From Triglochin maritima (Eukaryota > Streptophyta > Magnoliopsida > Alismatales > Juncaginaceae): a DNA stretch of 64,000 bases. Every line of letters begins with the position of its first letter. Within the stretch, counting starts at the first letter, position 1. The translations under genes and the position numbers were made by a program. Below, piece by piece: positions 43,193 through 54,890 of this stretch. The DNA is taken from the NCBI GenBank assembly GCA_963682175.1, contig OY821787.1:17400501-17464500 (forward strand). The letters are read 5' to 3'. Under the pieces are notes generated by a model. That model worked only from the letters and a program-made list of their open reading frames with translations, was not told the origin of the DNA and made no database searches.

Positions 43193-44683
43193 TGATTGAG
43201 ATTTTTATCACTTCATTTACAGCAAAAGCACGACGTCGGTGAAGATGTGGAAAATACGGGTCGTGTTGTCGAGGAGTGAGTGTGGATCAACAGCGACCAA
43301 ACTCAAGTGGGGGAAGAAAATGAAGAATGAGGATACCTAATCTAGGCAACAAACGTAACACAAAACAATAACGACTAATCAAAAATAAATCTCGTAGGAG
43401 GTGGCGAATGAATGAAAAGGTATAGATGTGTATTTGTGTGTGCATACAATTAAGTGCTCATGACATGCATAACATGGATCCATGATGATAAAAACCCCAA
43501 CTATATCTCCACATAAATAAGATTTACATTATCATTAAACATACAATACATTAATTAAGATCAGGCCAACAAGAGTACATGCTCTGACATGCCATCCTTA
43601 TTTCTTTACCACTCTAATCTTATCCTCAGCTCACCATTCCCCATAAAATAGGCCCACTAAAAAAACATGTGCTAAGCATCAATTAAGACCATTAGCACAT
43701 CAAAGGCAAGAGTGAGGAACCCACTACATGGCTATAACATTCATGTGAGGCTCCAAAATTAAGATTAAACACACACACTAATACAACATATCAACACTTC
43801 ACATCACCCTTCACCCGCCAAAGGGGATGGAGTACTCTCTACTCATCTACATAACCAAGAAAACAACAAAATCAAAACAACCTATAAGCAAGTAAAGAAA
43901 CTTAAAGCTAACCATGGTAAGTGAAAAAATTGCATCAAATGAAAGATAATAACATAAAGAACATGAAACTTAACTTGATTAAGAAATGAAGATTACAAAA
44001 TTTGCTCCTCTTCTCCTCCACTATACTACTAAGAAAGAGAACTAAAACCTACTCTAATGGGAGAGGATGGAAGAAGAGGAAAGGTAGGAGAAACATTGCT
44101 ATTTATAGAAGAAAGACTTGTGTAGATGAATCTGGAAGCAATCCGACGACTATAATCGATTTTTCTTTTGTCTGGTGTAGACAAATAAACAAGCTTGAGC
44201 CACGGGAGATATTGGGGACGAAATGGTCCAACTAAATCTGCCACTTCTGGATTTTCATCCGCCATTGGCAGATCAGATTAGTCTGATCCACCCCGAATTC
44301 GCTCAGCACCTTAAGTTTGTCATTTAGCACATGGGGTGCACTCTTGGTCTTCTGGTTTGAGCCCGTTTGACCTTAATTTCACAAATACTCTTCAAGATCA
44401 TTGTATTGAGTGATTGATGCGCAAGAAATATTTTCCTTTCGTTCAGGTCACTTCGGGTTTCATATGGGTCCTTCCTGAAGTGCAGATGAGTCCTTGATCA
44501 TGACGAACAGGTCCAGGATGCTTTGATAAGGTCCTTTCTTTTTGCATTTTAATGTTTTCCCTTCCTTTCTCTTCTTTATTACTTAAAACCTGAAACACAC
44601 CAAACAAATACACGAGTAGCACAAAATTGGTGTAAAATAAAGGATATATAGCATGAATGTAATGTATGATATGCTACTAATCA
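43193..44683 (-). repeat. 5' LTR of copy D
   Basis: In element sense it starts TGATTAGTAGCATATCATAC at 44683 and ends AATCTCAATCA at 43193, then the primer site. TATA box on the minus strand at 44099-44107. 1491 bp. It borders the tandem-repeat array at 44684. The same LTR start occurs in the pol-bearing element at 21303. Confidence 0.85.
44237..44272 (-). promoter_or_regulatory. in-phase palindrome pair in the D LTR
   Basis: TCTGCCACTTCTGGA at 44237 and TCCGCCATTGGCAGA at 44258, 21 bp apart. The arms match this element's own leader pair (42981-43016) better than they match the A family. Confidence 0.65.
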
Positions 44684-46345
44684 TTTTGCGTCTTGAAATA
44701 TTCTTTGTAACGAATCTTGAATCTCCTTATTTGGATATGGGAGAGAGAGTTATGCACATATTAGTGGTGATGTGTCAATTGTCCAGTTTCCAAATACAGT
44801 GTGTCTTAACACACGTTTTACACCCTCGTATCATTGGAATTTGGCAAGTCATAAGAGAAACTAATATGTGCACCTTTAAATTATCTTTCCAACATATTTC
44901 GAATAATCAAACTATATTTGGACGCGGATGTGATGAGTAAAATAAATGATGCGTCCCATACGGGACGAGTGCTTCTTTACTGGGATTGGTGTGTCACCTA
45001 ATTTTAAAATATGTCGAATCTCAACATTTTGCGTCTCAAACGTTCTTTGTAACGAGTCTTAAATCGCCTTATTTGGATATCAGAGAAGAGTGCTATGCAC
45101 AAATTGGTTATGATGTGTCGATTTTCCAGTTTCTAAATACGTTATGTATTAACACGCATTTTTCAACCTCGTATCATTGGAATTTGGCAAGTATTAATTG
45201 AAACTAATATGTGGGCATTTTAGTAATCTTTCCAACGGATTTCAAATCATAAAATTCTATATTTGGATAAAGTGCTTCTTGAGCAGGATTGGTGTGTCTT
45301 CCACGCCATTTAGTATCCCATTAGGTTCCTAATTTAGAAATATGTTAAACTTCAACATTTTTTGTCTCAAAATCTTCTTTGTAAAAAGTTTTGAACCACC
45401 TTATTTGGATATCGGATGTCAGAGTTATGTACATATTATTGGTGATGTGTTTAGTGTCCAGTTTCCAAATACCGTCTGTCATGAGACACATTTTTCACCC
45501 TCGTATCATCAGAATTTGGCAAGTCGTAAGAGTAACTAATATGTGTTCCTTTCAATTATCTTTCCAACGGATTTTGAATCATCAAATTCTATATTTGAAT
45601 GTGAATATTATGAGAAAAATAAGTGATGTGTCCCGCGAGGGACGAGTGTACCTCGAGCGGGACTAGTGCATCTTCCATGCCAATTATGAGCCCATTGGCT
45701 TCCTGATATGGAAATTCGTCATATATTAAAGTTTTGCGTCTCAAAATATTCTTTGTAACAAGTCTTGAATGGACTTATTGGGATATCGGAGGAGAGAGTT
45801 ATCCACATATTATTGGTGATGTGTTGAATGTCTGCTTTCCAAATACGGTCTGTCTTGGTACACGTTTTTCACCCTCGTATCATCGGAATTTGGCAAGTTG
45901 TAACGAAACTAATATGTGATCCTTTCAATTATCTTTTGCAACAGATATGGAATCATCAAATTACATATTTGGATGTGGATGTTATGAAAAACATAAGTGA
46001 TGTGTCCCATGCGGGATTGGTATGTCTCCCAGCCATGTTTGAGCCCATTAAGTTCCTAATTTAGAAATCTGTTGAATAACTAAGTTGTGTGTCTCTACAT
46101 CTTCTTTGTAACGAATCTTGAATCCCCTTATTTGGATTTTGGAAGCGACAGGTATGCACAAATTATTGATGATGTGTCGATTGTCCAATTTCCAAATACG
46201 AACTGTCTTCACACAGTTTTTAGTCCTCAAAATTTGGCAAGTGGTAAGATAGTAATATGTGCTCATTTCAATTATCTTTCCAATGGAAATGGAATCATCA
46301 GATTTTATATTTGGATACGGATGTTATGAGTAAACTAAGTGATGC

Positions 46346-46399
46346 GTCCCACGCGGGACGAGTGTGCCCAGTGCGGGACTGTTGTGTCCCGTGCGGGGT
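46346..46399 (+). promoter_or_regulatory. triplet of GTCCCNNGCGGGAC palindromes in the tandem repeat
   Basis: Starts at 46346, 46366 and 46386, 20 bp apart. The same 20-bp spacing is seen at 45630/45650, 47110/47130 and 56329/56349/56369. Confidence 0.6.
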
Positions 46400-47145
46400 A
46401 GTGCGTCTTCCACGCCATTTATGAGTCTATTAGTTTCCTAAATTGGAAATATGAAAAATATCATCATTTTTTGCCTTGAAATGGTCTTCGTGACGAGTCT
46501 TGAATCGCCTAATTTGGATATAGGAGGAGAGCATAATGCACAAATTATTGATGAGGTGTTGATTGTTCAGTTTTCAAATACGGTTTGTGTTAACACTTGT
46601 TTTTAACCCTCGTATTATCCAAATTTGGAAAGTCATAAGAGAAACTAATATTTGCTTCTTTCCATTATCTTTCCAACGGATCAAAAATCATCCAATTACA
46701 TATTTGGATGTGGATGTTATGAGAAACATAAGTGATGTGTCCCGTGCGGGACGAATTCGCCACATGTAGGACTAGTGTGTCTTCCAAGCCATGTTTGAGC
46801 CCATTAAGTTCGTAATTTAGAAATTTATTAAATAACAAAGTTTTACATCTCTACATATTCTTTGTAAAGACTCTGGAATCCTCTTATTAGAATTTTAGAG
46901 GAGAGAGGTATGCACAAATTATTGATGATGTGTCGATTGTCCAATTTCCAAATACGGTCTGTCTTTACACAGCTTTTCGCCCTCGTATCATCAGAATTTG
47001 GCAAGTCGTAAGAAAGTAATATGTGCTCCTTTAAATAATTTTTCGAATGGATATGGAATCATTACATTTTATATTTGGATGTGAATGTTATGAGTAAAAT
47101 AAGTGATAAATCCCGCGCGGGAAAAGTGAGCCCTGTGCGGGATTG

Positions 47146-47150
47146 GTGTG
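47146..47150. repeat. target-site duplication GTGTG
   Basis: GTGTG here and at 54886-54890 flank the inserted element; the tandem repeat reads through once the insert is removed. Confidence 0.85.
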
Positions 47151-48050
47151 TGATGCATTGCATACATTGCATCATATGTCTTTCATTTAGATTAATTGTA
47201 TATCAATAAATGCTACTAAGGCATGTTTTTAGTCTTATTTACATAATACAGGGACCTGAATGCAAATTACCCATATCCCGAGCATAAATGCGTGCAAGAG
47301 AGTCATTTCTATCATAAAGACCAAGTCAAGATTATCGGGATTCAAATGGAAGTTCATCCAAGCATAAAAGCATTCAAATACCTAATTACAAAAAGGTCAG
47401 GGACTTAAGCACAAAAGTAGTCAGGGACTTAATTGCAAAAGCCGAGGACCCGACTGCAAATTACGAGTACCAAAAGATTATTTTGGAGAAGTTCTAGAGA
47501 AAAATCAATTTGGATCTCCAAATATATGAAGAAATTAACTCGGGTCTGTAAAGATATGCAATAATTAATCTGGACGCGCAAATGACAGCTAAAACATACC
47601 ATAAACACACAGGAAAAATCCGGGTCGATTCTGAGCCAAAAAGGTGGTGATTCCGCCGCACCTCATGTAAAAATTGCGGCAATTCCGCCGCACAAAAGTT
47701 GATTCGTGCGCTCAAATTTTTACCAATGATGTATTGACACGTGTACTTTCCTTTTATATATTGGTATCCCTTGTATCGGTTATAAATAGCCCCGAAACGA
47801 TGTTGTAAAGAGTCTTAGTTTTTGTTCCATATTTTAGTAATAAAATTCTGTTCTTGTATTTCTTGTTTTTTTAGTTTTCTTTTGTAGTTTCTCTAGGACC
47901 CCTTCTCCTTCCCTCCATCCATGAGTTTCTAACTCTCCCCAAAGGGTGGGGGTGACGGATTTAGGGTGATGAGAAGATGAATAAAGTTATTATTTTATTC
48001 GTGTTAGTATATTTTGATTACTTGAGTTTATATTCAATCATTTATCATGT
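47151..48050 (+). repeat. 5' LTR of copy B, left part
   Basis: It starts TGATGCATTGCATACATTGC. Contains a palindrome pair (47644 and 47676, 32 bp apart) and TATAAATAG at 47781-47789. It continues at 49439. Confidence 0.9.
47644..47691 (+). promoter_or_regulatory. palindrome pair with 32-bp spacing in the B 5' LTR
   Basis: GTGGTGATTCCGCCGC at 47644 and GCGGCAATTCCGCCGC at 47676. The 3' LTR has the same at 54175 and 54207, and the leader at 49899 and 49931, all 32 bp apart. Confidence 0.65.
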
Positions 48051-49433
48051 TGTTGAACGTTTTATTTAAAACAGCAAGTGCACGGCTACGATGAAGCGGT
48101 GGCAAGTACGGGTCGTCCTCAGGGAGGTGAGCAGCCTCTTGTTTATCAGAAATCAAGTGGCAAAAATTGGGGGAGAAAGATTGATTATGCTACTCTACAC
48201 TAAACTACGCTAAGAAGTATGAAATACGAACGAAAGAAACAAACCATGAAATGACAACTAAGCAAAGAACAAAAGAAGAATGCTGGAATACAGAAATGGG
48301 AAAAACCCTAAGAGGTGGAGTGAGTGCACACAAGCAAAGAGGTGGGTGTTGAATACATTCTTTAAGCACAAATAAAGGTGGTGTTATCATGCATAGGAAG
48401 TGTCTAAATGTTGTGTCAAAACCTATCAATCTATTCACCAACTTAGTTGATCAACATTTACATATGCAAGATGTTTATTTCAGAACCTAAACAAGCATGA
48501 GAGGTGTCTAATCATTTTGGAAAAACTCATCAAGTTATAAATTCTATCCTAAACAAGCAAGCATACATTCATGTTTGATCAACACATCAAAAATAAAGCA
48601 TTCATCCCATTCTCTAATGCATGTATGTACATCTACTCCACCCCCCAAAGGGGATGGAACTACTCACTAAACATTACACTAATTATTAAACTAAACAAAG
48701 AAAGCATATTAACTAAGCTAATAATACTAATGAAATGAGATTAAGCAAAGCAAAACAAGAAACATAAAACAAACAACATAATAAAGAAAACTTGTATTAA
48801 AATGACTATCATTAAAAGTAGCATCCTCCTACTTTAGTGTGTGCTTCAAGGCCTCACTTCTACTAGGAAGAATAGTCACTTAAAATATGGAGTGATTACA
48901 ATGGAAGGTGAAGAGTTCTATTTATAGCCATGGAAAAAGGCAAACCGGGACAATCCCCCGATGTGGGACTAAACCAATACCAAAAATAGCCTAAACAAAC
49001 ATTAATACAAGTCCAGGAGAAATTTGGGCGGATCCCGAGTAATATGGACCGCCAATTAGCGGTCCATAAACTTCGGATCGCGTTGGAATTTTTTGTGGGC
49101 TTTTCTTTCTGGTATTGTTGGTCTTTGATGCGGTTACTTGACTTGTTGGAGCTCCGACCCGAATCGAATTGGTAAAATACTCCCCATGATGGTGTGGAGT
49201 ATTCTGTTTTGCTCTTAGGTCCTTCTGTCTTACATTCAGGTCATTCTCCTTTGCATCTTAGTCCCCAGATCTCACAATCCAGTCCTTTTTCCCAGCTTTT
49301 GGGTCCTTTTATGTTTCATCTCTTCAAACCTATTTATTCCTGAAAACTAAACATAAAACTCGTAACATAGCATTGTTTAGGTGAAAGATAATGGATATAA
49401 GATACAAATATAAGCATAAAATGATGTCAATCA
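48051..49433 (-). mobile_element. solo LTR of the A family inside the B 5' LTR
   Basis: Minus orientation: starts TGATTGACATCATTTTATGC at 49433 and ends CGTTCAACA at 48051, 1383 bp. Exact duplication CATGT (48046-48050 and 49434-49438); the undisturbed site is visible in the 3' LTR near 54585. TATA box on the minus strand at 48918-48926. Only one palindrome remains, ATGGACCGCC-aatt-AGCGGTCCAT at about 49045-49068. Confidence 0.93.
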
Positions 49434-49438
49434 CATGT

Positions 49439-49738
49439 AATGCTTTATAACTAATGTGATTTATTATAAGTTTCAGAATTCTCTAATCTAAACCAGATAT
49501 CTAAACCTCCACCCGCTGGACTCCCAACCATATTTGTTTTCTTTTTAGTTTTTCTTTTGTTGTTCTCGCTTTAGATAATTAAAAAAACCAAAAATCTCAA
49601 ACAAACATTATTTCTCTTTCTTTCTTCCTTAATCGAAAATCACAAAAATAACAACATGTCTCTCTCCTTGTGTTCGACCCGTACTTGCCACGTCTTCATT
49701 GACGCCATGAACTTGCGGTATAAATAAAATTCTCATCA
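49439..49738 (+). repeat. 5' LTR of copy B, right part
   Basis: Continues the LTR after the nested insertion and ends ATAAAATTCTCATCA, identical to the end at 54885. Confidence 0.9.
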
Positions 49739-49744
49739 AGTTTT

Positions 49745-49762
49745 TGGCGCCGTTGCCGGGGA
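49745..49762 (+). other. primer-binding site, Asp-type tRNA
   Basis: TGGCGCCGTTGCCGGGGA, the best preserved copy in the window, six bases after the LTR. It is the typical Athila-clade primer site. Confidence 0.85.
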
Positions 49763-51036
49763 GGCGACGAAGATTTTGTTTATTTTTAGTGATTTCGATT
49801 TTTTCTGTTTATCGTGTGCGCGATCTAACTACTTGGATTTGCGTTTCAGGAGACAACAGAGTGTGCGGCGAAATCTGGGCACATTCAGAGCAAGAAGGGC
49901 GGCGAAATCGCCGCATCTCAAGCACAACCTGCGGTGGATCCACCGCACATCTGAAGCATCTGGGCTTCAATTTTTTCTGGGGTTGTCTCCATCTCTGGGT
50001 GGACGCGTAGAGCATCTGGGAAATTTCGAGAGCGGGCGACGAACCCGTCTGAGCATTGCGGAGGTAACTTTTCTTGCCTTTCTCATAAAATCTTAATTTT
50101 TGAAATGTTCCTTTTCGTAGAACTGCGCGTGTTAGGGCAAAAATACCATAATTGGCAATAATTCAACTCTGACCTAAAAATTGGGAAAATTAGAAGGACT
50201 TAGTGCATGCATCATATAGTGTTTTGTTTGCATTATTCTTGCTAAATTCTTGCAAAGAAATTTTTTTTGTTGAAGAGTGCTGGAGGCAAGGTACGTGCGC
50301 GGTTTTTATCGATTGCATTTAAGCATATAATCTAGTTTGCATACAACCTTGCAATTGCCCCCCACTAAACAGACCAATGTTTGACTATCTTTGCTAGATT
50401 TAAGTTAAACTATCTTAAGGGCAACTCCGTAGGAAAAGATACGGTGGGGATTTCATCACCCTTCCGTGGCCCACAAATCACAATCCTAAAGTGTCACCCA
50501 AGCCTTAAAATTAAAATCAATTAGACATTGGCCCCTAAGGACTCGGACTTAATTAAGGAGAAGATTGGTTTGACTTGCTATGACTTGAAGCTGATCGAAT
50601 TTGATTTGGTGTCTAGAAAGTGTTTTTGTGTTGACGTAAGTCTTCCAAGCGAAGTGGTTGTCTAATTGGCACCGACTCTGTCGGAAGCGCCCCCATTAGC
50701 TGTACACTGCCTTGCCAAGTTGGTTTGATTAGTGAGGGAGGTGAATCAAGCGAGCCAATTCGACTCAACCAGTTAGGAGTCGTCTAGAATTAGGCTCCCT
50801 TAAGTCTAGGATTGTTTGAACCGTGCTTGTTTAGGAAACTTCTGACCAACCCTCTCATCTATCTCTTAGAGTTAAGTTTCCCCTCTCCTCTGAGTCATCT
50901 TCTTCTCACCTTCTTCTATGTTATAGTCTCCTCTCCTTTACACTCTCTGGTAGCATTTTTAGGGTCGAGTCGAGCACTTTTTACGAGTTTAGCCTCGTGG
51001 TGGTGAGAGTGGTCGACTCTAGAGTTCTTTGTGAAG
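49763..51036 (+). other. untranslated leader of copy B
   Basis: 1.27 kb without credible ORF, similar to the leaders of A2 and D. It contains GCGGCGAAATCGCCGC (49899-49914) and the perfect palindrome TGCGGTGGATCCACCGCA (49930-49947). The hairpin-like CACCGACTCTGTCGGAAGC lies near 50670. Confidence 0.75.
49899..49946 (+). promoter_or_regulatory. palindrome pair with 32-bp spacing in the B leader
   Basis: GCGGCGAAATCGCCGC at 49899 and GCGGTGGATCCACCGC at 49931. Same spacing as in both LTRs of this element, within unrelated flanking sequence. Confidence 0.65.
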
Positions 51037-52341
51037 ATGGATAGTTACATGGGCGACCATCCATATCATTGTTGGGACCAGGACAATTCGTCCTGGTATT
51101 CCGGACCCATGCAACCTGGGGTGGCTCAGTCGAACACTTCGTATGGTTGGGATAATCCTCATTGTGTGACTGAGCAATCTTCATATTGGGGTAACATAAG
51201 AGAGACACTGACTGCTAGACCACAATCTAGTTATGTCGGATCAAATGCTCAATATGACCATTACGCATCCGCGTACAACCCGAGAGTGATGGATTCGTGG
51301 GGAGACAATTCATATCCAAATTCTTATACTTCATTTTCACCCCAGTACCCTCCTCCCGAATACCCAGAATTCTACCAACACCCCACTTCAAATCATTGGA
51401 CCCATTCTCAACCCATCAACACCCAACCTCAAAATTTCCCAAACTCTGACTTGAACCTCATAGTTGACCGCATACCTGATTCCTTGGAACAAACTTTCCT
51501 TACGTTCATGAAAACCGCTCAACAGTCCACACAAAATATGGTATTGCAATTGAGTCAAATGTCGCAGCAATTACGTAAACGTGAGGAGAGTAACTTTTCT
51601 TGTCAACATGAGGATTCACCTTTTGATATTGAACGACCACCACATCCACAAATTCAAAGCACAATCTTTCAAAGTCAAACTCCTGGTCAGTCTGAGGGAC
51701 TTGGGGTTTCAATTCACGATCACTTAGTGGAGGATTCGATTCAAATTGAGAAAAACATGGACCAAATTCATTATGAGTCGGCACAGGATTGTGCCTTGTC
51801 TTCTTGTCCCGTGGCCCTAAAGCCACAAGATCTCCATGTTGTGCCTCTTAATGACTCACCTCTGGTGGAGCAACATCTCCCTAGTACCCTCAATTTCAAA
51901 CAATCTGATGAGAGTCTGCCTCTCACCATTGTTCCTGATCATCTTGGAAATGATGGAACATCAAACAACTACATAGCTCACGAGGGTATTAGGAGCTCCT
52001 TGGAGGATACCTTGGGTATGAGACCCACTTTTTGTTCGCCTGGTGAGTCGGACTTGCCTAACAAGGTTCTTGACCTCGCTCCGACGCACCAGCCAGTTGG
52101 TAGGAGAGTTTGGATTGACGATCATAACTTGAACGCCGCAACGGGAGAAACTCTTCTTCAGTTGCCCCTTATTTCCCAAACTCTCGAGAGGTTCAAGCTC
52201 TTTCAGTTTGATCCTTTGAATGAGACGCATTTGCGTCCAATTCATGAACCTCTCATTTCATCATGTGCTCTTTGTGAAGGGGGCCCACGCATGCGTATTC
52301 TGGCCCCGCGTGGTGTCATGTTTCCTTTCCAAGTGCATTGA
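51037..52341 (+). CDS. Athila Gag-like protein lacking capsid domain and zinc knuckle (copy B)
   Basis: 434 residues from ATG 51037 (an upstream in-frame GTG at 51031 exists; stop at 51004) to TGA. The N-terminus MDSYMGDHPYHCWDQDNSSW is conserved in A2. Then comes SSYVGSNAQYDHYASAYNP, which resembles the stretch after the zinc knuckle in Athila Gag. A predicted coiled coil follows at about residues 149-188 (SLEQTFLTFMKTAQQSTQNM onward), and the rest is Q/S/P-rich and acidic. Where A2 has a decayed knuckle, this ORF has none, apparently by deletion. No protease motif. It is intact, which suggests selection or recent spread. The Gag link is inferred; the function is unknown. Confidence 0.75.
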   Translation: MDSYMGDHPYHCWDQDNSSWYSGPMQPGVAQSNTSYGWDNPHCVTEQSSYWGNIRETLTARPQSSYVGSNAQYDHYASAYNPRVMDSWGDNSYPNSYTSFSPQYPPPEYPEFYQHPTSNHWTHSQPINTQPQNFPNSDLNLIVDRIPDSLEQTFLTFMKTAQQSTQNMVLQLSQMSQQLRKREESNFSCQHEDSPFDIERPPHPQIQSTIFQSQTPGQSEGLGVSIHDHLVEDSIQIEKNMDQIHYESAQDCALSSCPVALKPQDLHVVPLNDSPLVEQHLPSTLNFKQSDESLPLTIVPDHLGNDGTSNNYIAHEGIRSSLEDTLGMRPTFCSPGESDLPNKVLDLAPTHQPVGRRVWIDDHNLNAATGETLLQLPLISQTLERFKLFQFDPLNETHLRPIHEPLISSCALCEGGPRMRILAPRGVMFPFQVH

Positions 52342-53683
52342 CTCACTTTTGAGGTTCTCATTTGATGTCCTTTGACAAATGAAGATGGGAACTTATGTTT
52401 GTACATAATTATATTAAAAAAATACAATAAAAGACTCCTTCAGTGAGCATCGTTTATGTGGCTCCAAGAGTATTTGGGCCCCATTTTTTCCCCGTATTTG
52501 AATCCCTTCTATAGCATCTGACAAGTTTTGAGGGAATTCGGGTTTTTGTCCATCAACAGAGCCATGAACTTTCCTTTGTACTTTACGTTGGTGAGATCTT
52601 TCCTTTTTCATGCATAAATCCATGTAGTATCTTGCTCACATTCATTGAGGACAATGCATGATTTAGGTGTGGGGGGTGTTTATCTATTTATATATTCTTT
52701 TTTTTTTAATATATAAAAAAAAATTAAAAATTAAAAAAATTTAATGTTCCATGACATAGGTTAAGATTGAACCACCAAAACCCGAGTGCAAATTGCATTG
52801 AGTTTTTGTTCCTTATTATATAGTTCTGCTTGTAGAAACTATGACATAAATCTAAGTTCCAAAGAAATAACTCATTACCCTTTAAGACATGTATGCACTT
52901 AAATTGGATGAATCAAATCTTTGAAGTGGTTGATAAAAAACAGAGGTTGAGGAAAATATACCAGGAAGTGTGGACTTCTAATAACAATTAAGCCTTGAGG
53001 AAAATAAAAGTAAAATAATAATAATAAAGGAATAAAGTGAGGAAAGCACATTTTGCAAAATGATTACAAAACCCAAGCCTTCGAGTCACTAGTCCGTAGG
53101 GGTATCTTGAAACCCGGTAACTTGAGTCTGCCAGCTCGGGATTATCGACCAAACTCGCTACACGAATGCAAAAAGGGTAAAAGTGTAAAAAAAAGCAAAT
53201 GTGTTGAATCACGGGGAAAAAATATACTTTAAGATACTCAAGGCCCAAAGCTAAAAGAATGATTCATGCCATGGTTGATCCGAATGATACTTCACCACCA
53301 GAGGAGGCGTGCAAAATAATTTAAGTGATAACATGTGTCGAAGGGTTAGTGGTGTGAATATTGGAGGAATGAAGACCAAGTCAGATTTTTTATGGGTTAG
53401 ACTTATATAATAAGCATGCAAGAATTCTAAGTAAGATGTATAAGGTTGAGGTGGAGATATTGAGAGCTATTAATGAAATGTTGAATTAAGACTTTGTGGG
53501 TGTGTCAACTGAAAACCCTCACGAGACAAAACTCGTCCTCTAAGGAAACTTGGGGGTTTAAAGGCTTGTTGCACATGCTAAGTGCAACCGTGATTCCTAC
53601 GAAAGTGAGTTAGGATTTCTCTGTTTTTTTTTTTCTTATATTTTGTTTTGCTAGGGACTAGCAAATCTAGGTGTGGGGGTATT
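52342..53683 (+). other. 3' non-coding region of copy B
   Basis: It includes the G-rich tract at about 52663-52678, an AT-only stretch (52690-52740), the conserved hairpin 53568-53588 and the polypurine tract 53669-53683. It matches 1-1397 in order. Confidence 0.8.
53568..53588 (+). other. conserved hairpin upstream of the polypurine tract (copy B)
   Basis: GTTGCAC...GTGCAAC, identical in stem and loop to 1277-1297. Confidence 0.6.
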
Positions 53684-54885
53684 TGATGCATTGCATACAT
53701 TGCATCGTATGTCTTTCATTCAGATTAATTTTATATCAATAAATGCTACTAAGGTATGTTTTCAGTCTTATTTACATAATACAGGGACCTGAATGCAAAT
53801 TACCCATATCCCGAGCATAAATGCGTGCAAGAGAGTCATTTCTATCATAAAGACCAAGTCAAGATTATCGGGATTCAAATGGAAGTTCATCCAAGCATAA
53901 AAGCATTCAAATACCTAATTACAAAAAGGTCAGGGACTTAAGCACAAAAGTAGTCAGGGACTTAATTGCAAAAGCCGAGGACCCGACTGCAAATTACGAG
54001 TACCAAAAGATTATCTTGGAGAAGTTCTATAGAAAAATCAATTTGGATCTCCAAATATATGAAGAAATTAACTCGAATCTCCAAAGATATGCAATAATTA
54101 ATCCGGACGCGCAAATGACAGCTAAAACATACCATAAACACAGGAAAAATCCGGGTCGATTCTGAGCCAAAAAGGTGGCGATTCCGCCGCACCTCATGTA
54201 CAAATTACGGCGATTCCGCCGCACAAAAGTTGATCCGTGCGCTCAATTTTTTACCAATGATGTATTGACACGTGTACTTTCCTTTTATATATTGGGATCC
54301 CTTGTATCGGCTATAAATAGCCCCGAAACGATGTTGTAAAGAGTCTTAGTTTTTGTTCCATATTTTAGTAATAAAATTCTGTTCTTTTATTTCTTGTTTT
54401 TTTAGTTTTCTTTTGTAGTTTCTCTAGGACCCCTTCTCCTTCCCTCCATCCATGAGTTTCTAACTCTCTCCACAGGGTGGGGGTGACGGATTTAGGGTGA
54501 TGAGAAGAAGAAGAATAAAGTTATTATTTTAATTTCGTGTTAGTATATTTTGATTATTTGAGTTTATGTTGAATCATTTATCATGTAATGCTTTATAACT
54601 AATGTGATTTATTATAAGTTTCAGAATTCTCTAATCTAAACCCGATATCTAAACCTCCACCCGCTGGACTCCCAACCATATTTGTTTTCTTTTTAGTTTT
54701 TCTTTTGTTGTTCTCGCTTTAGATAATTAAAAAACCAAAAATCTCAAACCAACATTATTTCTCTTTCTTTCTTCCTTAATCGAAAATCACAAAAATAACA
54801 ACATCTCTCCCTCCTTGTGTTCGACCCGTACTTGCCACGTCTTCATTGACGTTGTGCACTTGCGGTATAAATAAAATTCTCATCA
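53684..54885 (+). repeat. 3' LTR of copy B
   Basis: 1202 bp, TGATGCATTGCATACATTGC to ATAAAATTCTCATCA. TATA box 54312-54320. Palindrome pair 54175/54207. It preserves the empty site of the solo LTR found in the 5' LTR. Confidence 0.93.
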
Positions 54886-54890
54886 GTGTG

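Larger units (their letters stand above)
44684..47150 (+). repeat. ~330-385 bp tandem repeat array, left block
   Basis: Seven consecutive units begin around 44688, 45031, 45362, 45736, 46089, 46472 and 46845 at a phrase like TTTGCGTCTCAAAATATTCTTTGTAACGAG. Each contains TTATTTGGATATCGG, CAGTTTCCAAATACGGT, CACCCTCGTATCATCGGAAT, TATCTTTCCAACGGAT, then a GC-rich block of TCCCGCGCGGGA-like palindromes and TTCCACGCCATTTATGAGCC. Units are clearly diverged from each other. Continues at 54886 beyond the inserted element. Confidence 0.85.
47151..54885 (+). mobile_element. complete non-autonomous Athila-like element (copy B) inserted in the tandem array
   Basis: 5' LTR 47151-49738 (split by a solo LTR), Asp-type primer site 49745-49762, leader, one gag-like ORF (51037-52341), 3' non-coding region, polypurine tract 53669-53683, 3' LTR 53684-54885. 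Without the nested solo LTR and its duplication the 5' LTR is 1200 bp against 1202 bp for the 3' LTR, with few differences. No protease, RT or integrase is present, so its movement must have depended on another element's pol. Confidence 0.93.

Noticed and set aside
49744..50096. ORFs of 88 and 106 codons right after the copy B primer site
   Set aside because: They overlap each other and the palindromic leader, and the corresponding leaders of A2 and D do not keep them.
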